Position numbers and translations under genes: made by a program
Assembly (NCBI GenBank): GCA_009602735.1
Contig: WELA01007467.1
Coordinates: 27,778-90,660 of the forward strand
Direction: 5' to 3'
Source: Mesotaenium endlicherianum
Lineage: Eukaryota; Streptophyta; Zygnematophyceae; Zygnematales; Mesotaeniaceae
Length of the DNA stretch: 62,883 bases
The notes under the pieces: model-generated
Told to the model about the DNA's origin: nothing
What the model saw: the letters and a program-made list of their open reading frames with translations, nothing else
Databases searched by the model: none
Shown here: positions 22,856 through 35,130 of the stretch, in pieces
Position numbering within the stretch: the first letter of the stretch is position 1
Layout: each line of letters begins with the position of its first letter

Positions 22856-25800
22856 TTATGAAGGGACTCCAGCGGCCCGAAGGTGGAACCGTGTCAACGC
22901 CCCTTTGGCATTGGTCAAGTGGTCCTTAAACTCCCAAGTGTCCCCAGAGGCATCGTAACCCTTCCATCGAATGAGGTATTTTATGACATATTTAGACGAT
23001 CGACGGACCGAGCGAGCGTCTAAAATCTCATCGACCTCATATTCCTCAGGGTCGCCGTCCCGGACAGCGGGGACAGGTCCCGGTTGGACAGGGAACCGAC
23101 CTGTGAAGAGTGTAACACCTTTGATGTATGGTTCCAGGAAAGAGACATTAAAGACCGGATGACCCTTGTAGTCAGCTGACATGTTCAGTTTGTAAGCATT
23201 CTGTTCGATACGACGTACCACCGAATATGGACCGACTCAGACAGGGCCAAGCTTTTTCTTGACCACACCAGGGAGGTACAGGTGCTGAGAATGCAGTTTG
23301 ACTAAATCCCCCTTGGAAAATGTCAGGTCCCGACGGTGTTGATTAGCGTATTTTTGTTGGTTTTCTTGGGCCTTGTGCAGGTTTCGTTGGACTTCTGACA
23401 GGGTGTCAGCAAACTCCTGAGTTAACTGGAGGGAGACCGGGTTGTCAATCCCTTCAGGGTGAGTTAAAGATTCCCCTAGCACATCTAGAGGAGACTTAGG
23501 GACTCTACCCAGGCTGAGTTCAAAAGGAGTTTTGCCCGTTGACGCGTGCACCGCACTGTTGACCGCAAACTGAATTTGAGGCAACAGGTCATCCCAATTA
23601 TCTTGTTTTTGGTTAATATATGCTCTCAGCACCTCCTGCAGAACTCGGTTAGTTCTTTCAGTCTGCCCATCAGTCTGAGGGTGGTTTACTGTGCTGAGCA
23701 TCTGTTTGACTCCCATTAACCCCATTAAAGCTCTCCAGAACTTAGAGTTGAATTTCGAGTCTCTGTCTGAGATGATATTAGAAGGGAGCCCATGTTGGCA
23801 TACTACATGGTTGTAAAACTGTCTCGCTGTTTCGAGTGCAGTCACTTTGACAATTGCGGGGATAAAAATGACCATTTTTGTCAGTTTATCCACGACTACC
23901 AGTATTGAATCATGCCCGTTGGCAGTTCTTGGTAGTGAGACCACCCAGTCCATGGATATAGTTTCCCAGCGTCCCGCTGGGATGGGTAGCGGTTGCAAGA
24001 GACCTCCGGGTGGTGTGTGCCGAGACTTATTTCTCTGACACTGGTCACAGGACTTGACATATTTCAAGACCTCCCGGGGTAACCCCTCCCAATGATAATG
24101 TTTTGCCAGTTTGCCAACAGTTTTGGCCTGCCCCAAATATCCACCCAGGAGACTGTCATGAGCTTGACTCAGTAAGAGAGACCTTATTTCCAAGTTATTA
24201 GGAATGACCAGCTTCAGCCTGCCTGAAGTGGTTTCAGTCACCCAGACCCCGCCCTTGGGCTTATACCCGAGTGCGGTAGCACGACACATACCAGTAGTCG
24301 GGCTGGGCTCAAATGTTGGGTCAGAAAGGTAGGCTTTCCTAAGTTGTTCAAGGAAGGACTTTTTCACCTTTAGTGAAGTGAGTGCACACAGGACTTTATC
24401 TACAGCATGCTGACTAAAGTTCCTTTCTTACAAGTCAGGTCTTCTAGAGAGTGCATCAGCAGGATTCAACTTCCCTGGTTTGTAGTCGATCTGGACTTGG
24501 AACTGCTCCAGCATCTGGCTCCAGCGGTTCTCCCTCCTCGACAGCTTGGACTTCTTCTGAAAGTGGGTCAGAGCTAGATGATCTGTAATCACCTTAAAAG
24601 CTTTACCATGTAAGTATGCTCTCCACTGTTTGAGTACATGAATGATAGCTAGCAGCTCTTTATCATGCACTGAGTAATTAATCTCCGCTGGATTAAATTT
24701 CATAGACTCATACAACACAGGATGCCACTCCTGCCGTACCTTACCATCCTTTGTGGTTTTGTCAGCAGGCTGCAACAAGATAGCACCCATGGCAAAGTCA
24801 GAGGCATCAGTAACCACCTGCACTGGTTTGCTGGGGTCATACACGGCTAGCACTGGGGCAGAACAAAGGGCATCTTTAGTGGTCTGGAAGGCAGCCGCCT
24901 GCTGCTTTTCCCCCCACACATACCCGATGTCTTTCTTAGTAAGGTCAGTCAGTTTACTGGCCTTTGTGGAATAATTCTCAATAAATCTCCTATAGTAGTT
25001 AGCCAACCTGAGGAAGGATCTAACTTCAGAGACAGACTGTGGTACTGGCCAGTCCCTTATGGTCTGGACTTTCTTAGGATCCACACTGATGCCCTCTTTA
25101 CTGACAACGTGGCCTAAGAATTCAATACTTTCCTTAAAGAAATCACACTTGCTCATTTTAGCATACAAGTGATTTTTTCGCAGAGTGTCCAGGACTGTTT
25201 TTAAGTGCTCAGTGTGCTGAGCTTCATTTTTAGAGAAAATTAGAACATCATCCAGGAAAACTTGCACAAACTTATCCAAATAAGGTCTGAAAATGTCATT
25301 CATAGCACCCATGAAGGTAGCAGGAGCATTGGTCAGTCCAAATGGCATCACGTTGAACTCATAGTGTCCATAACGTGTGCGAAAGGCAGTCTTGTGTTCA
25401 TCCCCCTCAGCAATTCTGATTTGATGATAACCACTCTTGAGATCTATCTTACTGAACACCTTAGCGCCAGACAGGGTATCAAGCAAGTCCTTGAATCTGG
25501 GTAAGGTATACTTGTTCTTTACTGTAATTCTGTTCAGGGCTCTGTAATCCACACACATCCGCATACTGCCATCCTTTTTCTTAACAAATAGGATAGGTGC
25601 GCCGTACGGTGATTTACTGGGAGAAATATAACCATTTTCCTCAAGCTCTGCAATCTGTGTTTTCAACTCCTCGCTCTCCACATAAGACAAGCCATACGTG
25701 CGTTGCCAGGGTGGCTGGCTACCAGGTAATAAATCAATCCTATGATCTACTTGCCGCTTAGGGGATAGTCCTGGAGGCATATTAAACACATCCGTGTATT

Positions 25801-26692
25801 GAGCAACAATGTTTGCAGCAGTAGGGTGCTCCGGAGGGCTTACCTTTTTCTCAACCACTTCTTCAGGTTGAGGAGGTACCTCTCTTAGCAGCAGACAGAA
25901 CATTCTGTCTTCCTTCTGGTTCCAGCTTTTGACGAACTCCATTGCATTCAGCAACTTGCATCCTTCTGGAAGCCTCTTCTTTTCCTTCATTTGCCATCCA
26001 CACAGGACAAGAGGAAGAGCACTGGTGGGTGCCAAGTCAGTCTGCCCATCACTGGCTCCTCTCACTTTAACTGTACCTCTGCTCCAACACACTTCAGCTT
26101 GATGTCTATTAAGCCAGGACCTGCCTAGCACGAGATCATAAAAGCCAGTGTTGAGTACCTCAAATGTAAGCGTTTCAGTTAGAACTGCAATGCCAGAACC
26201 TAACTGGACCTCAATAGGCTTGGTTATAACTCCTCCCGGGATACTTGAGGCATCTCCAAGGAATATTTTTCTATTCCCTTGGGTGACAGTAGGCAGCCTT
26301 AGCCGCTTAACTAAGTCCTTGTGGATAAAAGTATGTGACGCCCCTCCGTCAACAAATGCCCTCACCTTCCTACCTGCAATCATGCAATGCAGTAGGATAG
26401 GGGGGACTGTCTTTTCCTGACTTTCGCATTGTTCTCCTGACGTAGCAAAGAAATGTTGGACATCAGGTGGAACAAGAGCATCCAGAGTGTGCACTCTCTG
26501 GACGTCTATATTGCTGATGGTCTCCTTTATCTGTTTGTCAGGCATGCATAGTGAATCCAGTTCAGCAGGACCCATAATACCTGCTACGAGGGCAGCTAGT
26601 GACGACTCACTATCTCTAGCATCCTCACAGTCAGTAGACTGGATTACTGACTGTTGCTGTCTTTTAAAGGCTGGTCTTTTCTCTCGACCTTA
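22856..26692 (-). pseudogene. pol of gypsy element 1 (protease, RT, RNase H, integrase, chromodomain; two stops)
   Basis: The frame opens in -1 relative to gag. Protease: [51 protein letters not shown] and [10 protein letters not shown] (the FLDD site). RNase [16 protein letters not shown] and [12 protein letters not shown]. Integrase: zinc-binding CDQCQRNKSR, then core residues in MDWVVSLP, ISDRDSKFNSKFW and TERTNRVLQEVLR. A GPYSVV-type module and a C-terminal chromodomain (EYEVDEILDARS, YLIRWKGYDASGDTWE) follow, making this a chromovirus. TAA at 24428-24430 replaces the CAA still present in element 2, and TGA at 23237-23239 replaces a TGG. Both are transitions. Otherwise the frame is intact. 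Confidence 0.93.
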
Positions 26693-28122
26693 GGCAGGTG
26701 CTTGACCGGACACTGTTCTCTGTAGTGGCCTTTCTGCTGACAATGGTAGCAAGTGGATTTTGCTGAGGCTGGTCTCGGCTTAGTCCTACCACCACCCCTT
26801 CCATAGCCACCTCGAGAGGGACCACCTCTACCTCTAGACTGAATAGCATTGTACTCATACTCATATTCATCACCCTGATTATCCTTAGCCTGGTCTCCTT
26901 CAATTGCATTGTAGAAACCGTGGGGCTTTTTGACAATCTTAGACACCAAAGCATTACTCTGGCGCTTGTGATTGAACTGTTGCTGATCCCAGGCGTCAGC
27001 GTCCTGGATCAAGTCAGCCAGTTTCTCATACTGCTTCTCAGCGAAATGACCCGAGACCTCGGATTTCAAGCCATACCTGAAGTATGCTATCCTATACCGT
27101 TCTGGCAAATCTGGCTGCTTCATCATGTTCTCTTGGAACTTTTGAGCAAACTCAGCAACTGAAGTGGTCTGCTTCAGTGTCAGGGAGATCATCGCATAGA
27201 TAGCTTTCTCCTGCTGGTTGATGACATCAAACTTCTCATGCAACTTCTCGACAAACTCTACCCACGTAGGGTCACCGAGTTGCCGAGCCTTGCGCTCTCC
27301 TTTCCAGTAAAGCCACCAATCTGCGGCACTGCCTTTCAAAAGCGCACCGGTGTGCCTGACCTTCTCGTGATCTTGCAGTTCTGGGTAGTTCTCCAGCCAC
27401 TGCTCAACATCCGCGAGAAACTTGATCAGGTAATATTTTCGGTTTCCCTCAGGATCATAGTCCTGGGGAGGTTTCGGCTTGGGCTTACTAGGCCCTCGGC
27501 CACCACCACTAGTGGTTTGAGACCCCAGTTGGCCTCTGTCCCGGAGTAGGGACATTATGATTCTTTTGTCCTCCTGCTGGGACTGATACATGGTCGCCAT
27601 TTGCGACTGCATCTGAACGAACAATGCTCCCAAGTCTACACTATGGGGTGGTAGATTAGCAAATTCAGCAGCAGCATTGACCTCTACTCGCTGAGTAGTG
27701 TCCTCAACAGTCCCTCTCGCTCCTGCAGCAGCAATTCCTGCCGCATTCAGCCGGTCACGTATTTGACCTAGGGGTACATTGAGTTGTACAGCAGGAGGTG
27801 GGTTCAGAACATTGGCCCTTGATGCCATAAGTTCTTCAACAGTGCGCTCGTCAGCTGGCTGTCCTTCCCTCCTTTCTGTATCTTCAGCGGCCTTTGCTAC
27901 TTGTTCAGCTTCTAATCTGGCTCTCTCCTCCTCAGCTTGCTGTGCTGCGACTGCGGCAATAGCAGCTGCCTCATCTGCATCCTCTCTAGCTGCAGTGTCT
28001 GCTACTGCTTCAGAATAGGTACGGGTTCCCGCTACATGGCTTTCCGCCTGGTTTTTTACATTCTCGTTATCCTGGTTCTCCATGTCTCGGGAGTTGCTAG
28101 TTTGAGACCTTGTCCTTACCAT
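26644..28122 (-). CDS. gag of gypsy element 1
   Basis: 492 aa. The N-terminal third has a helical, Ala/Glu-rich region. The central retrotransposon gag domain (about 225-400) has [20 protein letters not shown] and [13 protein letters not shown]. The C-terminus is a Gly/Arg-rich stretch and one zinc knuckle, [14 protein letters not shown] (residues 458-471), for RNA packaging. It ends 34 bases after the frameshift heptamer at 26662-26668 and overlaps pol. Confidence 0.93.
   Translation of the reverse strand: MVRTRSQTSNSRDMENQDNENVKNQAESHVAGTRTYSEAVADTAAREDADEAAAIAAVAAQQAEEERARLEAEQVAKAAEDTERREGQPADERTVEELMASRANVLNPPPAVQLNVPLGQIRDRLNAAGIAAAGARGTVEDTTQRVEVNAAAEFANLPPHSVDLGALFVQMQSQMATMYQSQQEDKRIIMSLLRDRGQLGSQTTSGGGRGPSKPKPKPPQDYDPEGNRKYYLIKFLADVEQWLENYPELQDHEKVRHTGALLKGSAADWWLYWKGERKARQLGDPTWVEFVEKLHEKFDVINQQEKAIYAMISLTLKQTTSVAEFAQKFQENMMKQPDLPERYRIAYFRYGLKSEVSGHFAEKQYEKLADLIQDADAWDQQQFNHKRQSNALVSKIVKKPHGFYNAIEGDQAKDNQGDEYEYEYNAIQSRGRGGPSRGGYGRGGGRTKPRPASAKSTCYHCQQKGHYREQCPVKHLPKVERKDQPLKDSNSQ
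26662..26668 (-). promoter_or_regulatory. -1 ribosomal frameshift site TTTAAAA at gag/pol
   Basis: Read on the minus strand in the gag frame, the heptamer is T TTA AAA, a canonical X XXY YYZ slippery sequence. Slipping by -1 yields TTT AAA AGA, precisely the pol frame (offset -1 to gag). The gag stop lies six codons downstream (about 18 nt), inside the overlap. The same heptamer is kept in element 2 at 45677-45683. Confidence 0.75.
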
Positions 28123-28143
28123 ACAAAGAAGACTGTGATAACT

Positions 28144-28155
28144 GCTCCGATACCA
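28144..28155 (-). promoter_or_regulatory. Primer binding site (initiator Met tRNA) of element 1
   Basis: The minus strand reads TGGTATCGGAGC one base inside the 5' LTR. It differs by one base from the usual plant iMet primer site TGGTATCAGAGC. Confidence 0.85.
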
Positions 28156-28156
28156 C

Positions 28157-28894
28157 TGAAATGAATCGACTTACCAGATAGGCAATTAACAATTAATGAA
28201 GATCTTTATATCAGCAAGTAGTCTTTATGGTATTTTCCGTTAACTGGTTAAACGGCAAAGGACAACACACTAGCAGTGAATAATACTCGTAAGTCAAATG
28301 CGAGTAAACTAGCATCAATAATGCAAATCAGTATACTCATACATAAGCAAGGTTAGAAGACAGTGCATATCAATGGCTTCTCGNATATCAATGGCTTCTT
28401 GCCTTGGGTTCAGATCGCTCTCAGTAAGCTGTAGAAGAGAGTTGGCCTCGTTTCCAAACGCCGAACTCGAGAGCAATGCCTAGCATATGTACATGGAATG
28501 AGTATACTGTTCAACGGTCAGTGCGATGGCACCGCCTACCCGGAAGTTAACCATGTTGGTAGGACCTCGGTTAACCAAATCCACCGCCATCTCCCATCAT
28601 CCCGAATAGCCATCCATCATAGGGATGTCATCTGGCCATTTATCTAGCATATCGTATTTAGGTGTAGGTCAAGGCAGTTTGCTGCTACCGAGTACGGAAG
28701 TCAGCTGGCTGTCAAAGAATGGGTCAGCAAGCTAACTTATATGGACTTCAGCCTGCTGCTTCCGGCTGAGTCATTAAACTGATGATTATGTAAAGTTCAG
28801 CAGACTGACTATTAACTAAAGTTCAGCAGCCTGAACTTAATTAACTATTATATTTAAATGAATATTATATCCACTAATATACTGATTCATTACA
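28157..28894 (-). repeat. 5' LTR of gypsy element 1
   Basis: 738 bp, same ends as the 3' LTR. It looks about 18 bases longer mainly because of a duplicated ATATCAATGGCTTCT stretch around a single N at 28384, which is probably an assembly join and not a biological insertion. Confidence 0.95.
28384..28384. other. Single-N assembly join
   Basis: The 16 bases on both sides of the N are nearly the same (ATATCAATGGCTTCTCG, N, ATATCAATGGCTTCTTG), as expected when two contig ends with unmerged overlap were abutted. Confidence 0.8.
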
Positions 28895-29620
28895 AACTGT
28901 CTCCTCCAATGATAGGGTGATTCTATTTCCGCTTGCTTCTTGTTTAGGATCTAGCTTTGCATACACATTAGCCTTCATTTCTGCAATACATCTTTTTGAA
29001 GCCAACTTGGGCATCTCTAGGGAGTAGTTATTTGATACTACGTTAGGATTCCATAGTCCTGTCTCAGCGTTATAAGTCTTGGAGAGGAGATTAAGAAGAA
29101 GCTGGTATTCCTCGTGCGACAATCCTAGCCTGTACATAATAGCTAAGCCCACTTCTATAGTCCCACTGTTTTTGTATATTTTGCACCGTTGCCTCTTCTA
29201 TAGTGTGCTTAAGGTCAAGGTCAATCGTGAGAGAGTCCAGCAAACCTTTATTTTCCTTCCTATTAAGATAGGTTTTCAAAGCAATACCCATAGTCTCATC
29301 AGACTAAAACCTACCAGCCATATAATCCTGAACATCATCAGCCATTCTGTCCCATATTCTTGTAGAGCCATCCCCTACTCTTTGACGTGGAGCTGCGGGG
29401 CGCGCTGCGGGCTTCAAGTTCTTGGCTTTGAGATATTGAATCTGTTTCTTAAGAGCCAGATTACCTTCCATTTGGGCTGCATTGTCTTGCTTGAGCTGCA
29501 GTACTTCTTCCCTATGCTCAATAAACTTGAGTGCTATTTTATCTTTCAGCTGCACATTTTCTTCAGCCGACTTTGTTAAAAGTTTTTTGTACTGTTGTGC
29601 CTTTTTCTCAGATCTGGACC
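28895..29620 (-). pseudogene. Orphan transposase-like gene, 5' part (coiled coil)
   Basis: N-terminal continuation of the gene at 18531-19954, displaced by gypsy element 1 between LSLEETV and VRQRIITV. A coiled coil comes first (SAEENVQLKDKIALKF, then EEVLQLKQDN; 29600-29390), followed by RIWDRMADDVQDYMAG. After a stop and frameshift come QKQWDYRSGLSYYVQARIVA (about 29130) and LGLSHEEYQLLLNLLSKTY with WNPNVVSNNYSLEMPKLA. The layout (coiled coil, then conserved blocks, then GDY/CLWC) fits the same family. At least two frame breaks show decay. Confidence 0.55.
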
Positions 29621-32000
29621 CTCTGTCAATAGATACACACGCTACATTCTAGAGTATGAGTGTCTTAGTCTTTGCAAATCTGCCCCCTATTTTGGTTTGA
29701 TTAGGATTATGTGCTGGCTTTATTATCGTCATTCTGACAGGTTGATCATGTTGCTTTTGGGTCATGATGGAGGTGACAGATGGTGGATTCTAAGGACAGT
29801 TGAAGATCTAGCTACTCATGAGAAGGCTACACAAATAAAAAGGGCTATTTTGGTAGTGCAGTGGGTATATGTACTCAGCCTGGTAGGTAAGAATGACCTT
29901 ATACAAGCAATCCAAGATAAAATTTCCTATTTTTTGAATTATCTTCATTTAAATACAATAAATCATTTTCTATCTTTAAACTACAAAATAGGTATCTCTA
30001 TGCATATACTGTGTAGGATGCATGCAATACAATACAAAGAGACTGAGAACCTTACCTCCCAATGTGTTCATGCAATTTTGAAGATTGCAACAAAATGCAT
30101 TATTGCTTTTGAAAAAGTTCATTTTTGTCTTACTTTGGTACAACACAACTCTTTTCAAGTGTCACCAAATTTACTCTTCCAACTTCCGAGGTGTTTGTAA
30201 TATGCCCAAGAGTTTTAGGACTAAAAATGAAAGTGTTTAATAACGATGGTGAGATGTTATAGTGCTATGAAGTTCTGAAATAATGACACTGTTTTGAAAT
30301 ATGCACACATAACGCACATTTTTTGAAGCACTTGAGATATTGCACCACTCAATCAATAACCATCCTTCATGTCTGAAACTTTAACAGTAGTTATATTTAC
30401 ACCTTAGAAACCAACAGATGCAAAGTGGTCAGTAGTCAATGTTAATCTTCGGCTTTTGCGGACATAGGAGCTTCAAGTGTGCGAAGCTGGACACGTGTCC
30501 AACTTTGAGGGGTCATAAGGAATTCACTTTTTATTCAACACCAAATTTTTTTGTTTTGGGTTGTTCATCAAAGAGTTGTGTGTACACACAAGTTTTCAGT
30601 CCCATTGGATCATTATGGTACTCTTTGGACAACCTGCCATGACTGCTAAAGTCACACTAGAAGTTGTACTTTTGCTCTTTTATTGGAATTTAATATTTTT
30701 ACCTTCCAAGTCTTTGACTTAGGGTCACCTATCATCATACCAAATTTGAGCCCATTCTAATGTATATTGAGTATGGGGTGGTAACTGTAGTGAGTGCTGC
30801 ACAAAGTGGTAATTGTAAAAATGTTCCATATTCACCATTGTGGTCAATGATGAGAAAAAATGGAATATCTCCTGGATTATTTCATATTACAGTCTGAAAC
30901 TTAGAGAAAGTGGGTGGAATACAAATGCCTACCCATTAAAACTTACTTTTCCAGAATTAATGAACACCATCGGTTTTTATTAAAAAATAAGTTAACCGTC
31001 TAAAATAAGGCACTTTGGGGTGCATGTGTTCAGGTATTGACTCAAGAGACGGTACTAGAGGTCAAGATACTCCTAAAGTAGGGGGCCCTTGAGAGGACTC
31101 AGAGCTATTGTGTAACAAACTAAGCTTTTTAGGCGTATTTGGGAGGTTTTCCCGATTACCTAAAATACATAATATTATTTATCATTCATTTTTTGATAAA
31201 TGATAGCATCACATTGAGTTATTCGCCACACGCGTGTGCCGATCAAATTCCCGGTCGATTGGCGAAACGACCGAGATACTATTGCAGAAAGCGTCGTAAC
31301 GTAATTCGACTACTTCGCAAAAGAACGACATAATTATTCATAAAGCTACTTTGATTAATTATGCAATGATAATTTAACTAGTCATTGTTTTATTAAGTTA
31401 TTTTGATTGTCATTATTTTGGATAATGCACAGTCACAGATTTTGGATTTACAACCAGTTGTTAATACGAACAAACAGTCGTAAAAGTCAAACGACACATA
31501 ATATGCAAAGCGACTTTGCATCAAAGCGGATTCGAACTCGTGACCTGTCGTTTCAAACGTTCACACCTAACCGATTGGCGAAGTAGTTTTTTAAACTACC
31601 GGTTCATGACAAAAAGCATCTGTACGCGACTCCGCGAACAGTCGCAACTTTTCGGAAAGTCGCGAGAACGCGAAAACGCCCGTTTGGCGCGAAACGGTTT
31701 TTCGGAAATCGTCGAAAAGTCCCCGAACGGCCAAACGGCGCGTTTCGAGCATTCAGCCGAAATGGGTCGTACCCCTTTGCCTGTTTTTGTTGACATGAAC
31801 CAGTGCCTTAGGTGGTGACTCGAAGCACTTGAGTGCCTCACATTGTGCAGGTATACATCCCTGCAGAGTCATTGTGAGTGCAACTCTCACAAGCACACAT
31901 TCTACGTTAGTTTTCATTTTCGCTTTCTCGAGGATTTGTCAATTTGCACAAGTGTATAAATTTTCTTTCCTCTTCATTTAAATATTCCTTGAATACCGAG
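29621..32000. other. AT-rich region without recognised genes
   Basis: About 2.4 kb of low-GC DNA. A CG-rich patch at 31620-31760 is built of TCGCGAAAACG and CGAAACGG-like words. A tRNA-like B-box (GAGTTCGAATCC, minus strand) with a TTTGAAA anticodon-like loop lies at about 31522-31586, but its stems do not pair, so no tRNA is called. Confidence 0.4.
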
Positions 32001-32152
32001 GAAAGATCCTCTCAAAAAGGAGAAACGTTACATATTGTGGAAGAATTGTCTCTAGGTGCTGCAGATAAGGCAGGCTGGATTAGAGTAACAGGAGCAGGAG
32101 CACCTGGAGCAGCTGGAGGTGCTGGAAATAAAAAGACTCTTTTGGATTCAAG
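32001..32152 (+). other. Candidate exon upstream of the hAT gene
   Basis: Bounded by an AG at 31999-32000 and GTGAGT at 32153, this stretch encodes HIVEELSLGAADKAGWIRVTG and a Gly/Ala-rich end. It may be a 5' exon of the hAT-like gene at 35131 (such proteins often have a W-x-VTG lead into the BED finger). No second line of support exists. Confidence 0.25.
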
Positions 32153-33609
32153 GTGAGTTACGAGGCTGGGGAGACTGAAGGAGAGTCTGAAATTAAGAAA
32201 GAGAGTTCTTGAAAATGAACATCGTACGAAATCAAACTCTTCTTCAAGGTGACGCCGTTCGCCGAACTGGTCGACCTTCGTAAGCTTAATTAAGAAAATT
32301 GAATCGTATGCATGAACTAAGCAAACGAAAAGTTGTTCACTCTTGGCGGCCGCCCAAGAACGCCTCGACGCCTTGACGTCTGACACCATACGCTTCAAAT
32401 CACTCGTGAGTTTGAACCTAGCGTCGATCGACGCGATTTAAACATGAAAGTAGCACCGGCGGAAACACCAAAAATTACTAGAACTTTTTGACAAATGTTT
32501 GGGTGGCCAAAAATTTGCTTCCACTCTTTCACGTCCATCTGCTTCAATCGGTAGTTGCTCAGTGCACATACACAAACACTTTGAGGCAAACTATGAGACC
32601 TACTTAACAACCTCGCGTCCACTTTCCACTTCATCCTGCAACATTTTTGCTTATTGTAAGTTACTTTTTTTACCTCTTGTAGCTCGCTTGCTGTCTTGTT
32701 TGTACTATTCACTTGTACTTTGTATTGAAGTCATTCTGCTTATTATTTTACATCTGTATTATACTAGTGATAGCTGTAGCATACCTCAGATGTTCATTTT
32801 TTTCTTATTGGCTTCTTGAGTGCCTTCCGCGCATTCTATGTGCTTACTTTGTTTTATCTTACTTGCTCAATGTGTTCTGAAACAGGTGGACACAAGGAGC
32901 CGGACGAGTTGATACTTTTCCAGAGGGCAAGTTATATGAGGTAGATATGCTCCCCCCTACCTGTCTCTCTTTTCCCTGCTATTCCTGTAGGTTCTCTGTT
33001 TAGTTAAATATCTTGCTGCATGCATGTTCATCATTACATTACTTATTTTTTGATTGTGTTTGCATACAATGAAAGCATGTGCTCATATCTATTTTAAGGT
33101 CAAATTCTGTCTCTTATGTGTTTACTTCTTCTTCTTTTGGTACAGGCATCAAAGGTTCTAAGCGTACGCTCTGCCTGCTGCCCATTGGATGACATTTTTC
33201 GATGCTACCACAACTAGTTATGGTTTGCAGGTATGCTCTTGCTACAGCAACAAAGCCTGCACAGGGCACCCTCCTGGTATGCTGCGCTGTGAAAAAAGGG
33301 AGAAGGGGGGGGGGGGGGAGGGCAGGTAGGCATAGGCTAGCATGTCAATCTGTTCATTGGACAAGTTTTTTTGTTATGCTGCAGATGCCATCTGCTTCCC
33401 TCGAGAGTCAAGACTTGCTCAAGCTTGTGACTCAAACAATTCCTATATGTTTGTGTTCGTATTTGATATGTATTCGATCTGAGGCAGGTCAAGTTAAATA
33501 CAAGCAAGGCAACAGCCCTTGTGCCTTATGACGCATGACCGTCCTCTCACACGTGCATCACGTTTGTTTTCCCTCCCTCCTCCCTCTTTCGTGTCCCTAT
33601 TTTGCTTAA

Positions 33610-34745
33610 GTCGGGGCGGGCGGGCGGCTGCAGCTTTCTTGCTTTGGTTAGGGTGGACTGCCAGCCCCTTGCTTGCCCCTTTTTTGCTTCAGTGGGGGCA
33701 AGCTGGCTGCTGGAGTGCTGCAGCCGCCCACCCCTTGCTTGCTTTGGTTGGGGCAGGAGGCCAGCCCCTTGCTTGCCTCTCTTTTTGCTCCATCTTACCC
33801 GTTTTTCCTTGTTTTTGTACCTTGTATGAAGCTGGCCAAGGAAGAAGGAGCAAGTCAGCAACCTTTTCACACGAGACCGGCCTCCGACGCGTGCTTCAGG
33901 TGCCTTGCCCCTCCCTCCCTCCCGCCCCCAGCAGTGCTGCAGCCGCTTGCCCCTTACTTGCTTTGGTCGGTGCGGGCTGGCTGCTGCAGTGCTGCAGCTG
34001 CCTGCCCCCGTGTAAGGTGTTTTTGCTTGCCCGGGGCGGGTTGGCTGCTGCAATGTTGCCCCTGTGTTGCTCTTTGCTTGCTTGCTCGGGGTGAATTGGC
34101 GGTTGCAGTGCTGCAACTGCCCCTTGCATGCTTTGGTATTTTGTGTATAGAAGCTGGCATGTGTTTGTCTTTCATTTGCTCTTGCCGCCTGCTGCTTCAT
34201 TTTTAAGTTTTTTTTGGTGTTTGTATTTTTCGTCAGGTTGGCTGAACCAAAAAAAGAGGACACGGTATTGCTCGCGCCTATCAACGGGTGACAATGCGTC
34301 AGGTTGCTTGCCCTCTCCTCTCAGTCCTCCCTCCTTTCTGCCCCTCCCTCCTTCCGCCCCTTGCTTGCTTTGGACGGGGCTGTCTGGTTGCTGCTGTGTT
34401 GCAACCGCCTCTTGCATGCTTTGGTTTGTTGTGCCTGGCTGCAGCTGTGCTGCAGGCGCCCGCACCTTGTGTTGCTTTGGTCGGGGCGGGATGGATACTG
34501 TTGTGCTGCAGTCGTCCGCCCCTTGCTTGCTTGGTTGGGGTTGGCTGGCTGCTGCTATGCTACAGCCGTCCCTTGCATGCTTGGTCGGGGGCCGGGGCTG
34601 TCTGGCTGCTGCAGCCGCCCGCCCCTTGCTTGCTTGGTCGGGGCTGTTCGGCTGCTGCTGTGCTGCAGCAGCCCCTTGCATCCTTGGTCGGGGATGTCCG
34701 GCTGCTGCTGTGCTGCAGTCGCCCCTTGCATGGTTGTGTTGCTGG
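33610..34745 (+). repeat. GC-rich minisatellite (unit about 45-60 bp)
   Basis: At least a dozen diverged tandem copies of a unit like GGCTGCTGCTGTGCTGCAG followed by CCGCCCCTTGCTTGCTTTGG. Unit length varies from about 40 to 70 bp. It makes long Leu/Cys/Ala-rich ORFs on both strands that are not genes. It sits in front of the hAT coding region. Confidence 0.85.
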
Positions 34746-35130
34746 AATCTTTGCTGCAAGAGCATTTGCTACATTTTAACTCTGCTGCTCTGCTGCTGTG
34801 CTTTTATTCAATTTGCTGGTTCCTTTGTGTGCTTGCCCCACCCTCCTGCCCCTTTTGTGCATTGTCCTTGATTGTCCTGTTGATGCTGGCTTGCTCTCCT
34901 GTTGCTCTTCTTTTATTTTTTGCACCACACTTGCTCACCTGTTGCTAATCTCTTGCTCACTTGCTGCTGCCCTCTAGCTCACCTGCTGTCATTTTCTTTC
35001 TTTGGCTTGCCTATTGCTGCTCTCTTGCTTGTTTGAATGGCATCTTATTTTGTCTCTTACTGTCTTCTTGTTCTTCGTTACTGCAGGTTTCACGCGCATC
35101 ACGCCTCAGCTATCCACTTCATGTGGAGCG

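Larger units (their letters stand above)
19955..28894 (-). mobile_element. Ty3/gypsy chromovirus element 1 (family with third ORF)
   Basis: Complete LTR retrotransposon of about 8.94 kb with 5-bp TSD AACTG. Order on the minus strand: 5' LTR 28894-28157, PBS, gag, pol (protease, RT, RNase H, integrase, chromodomain), a second polypurine-like tract, ORF3, 3' polypurine tract, 3' LTR 20674-19955. gag and ORF3 are open. pol has two nonsense codons only. The LTRs differ at about 5% in the first 250 bases, so the insertion is of intermediate age. Confidence 0.95.

Noticed and set aside
29079..29579. Plus-strand ORF of 166 aa
   Set aside because: Antisense to the coiled-coil part of the transposase-like gene, whose minus frame has family motifs.
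31522..31586. tRNA-Ser(TGA)-like sequence, minus strand
   Set aside because: B-box and a TTTGAAA loop are present but anticodon and T stems do not pair.
33519..34948. Cys/Leu/Ala-rich ORFs of up to 247 aa on both strands
   Set aside because: Products of the GCTGC-type minisatellite, open in several frames because of composition.
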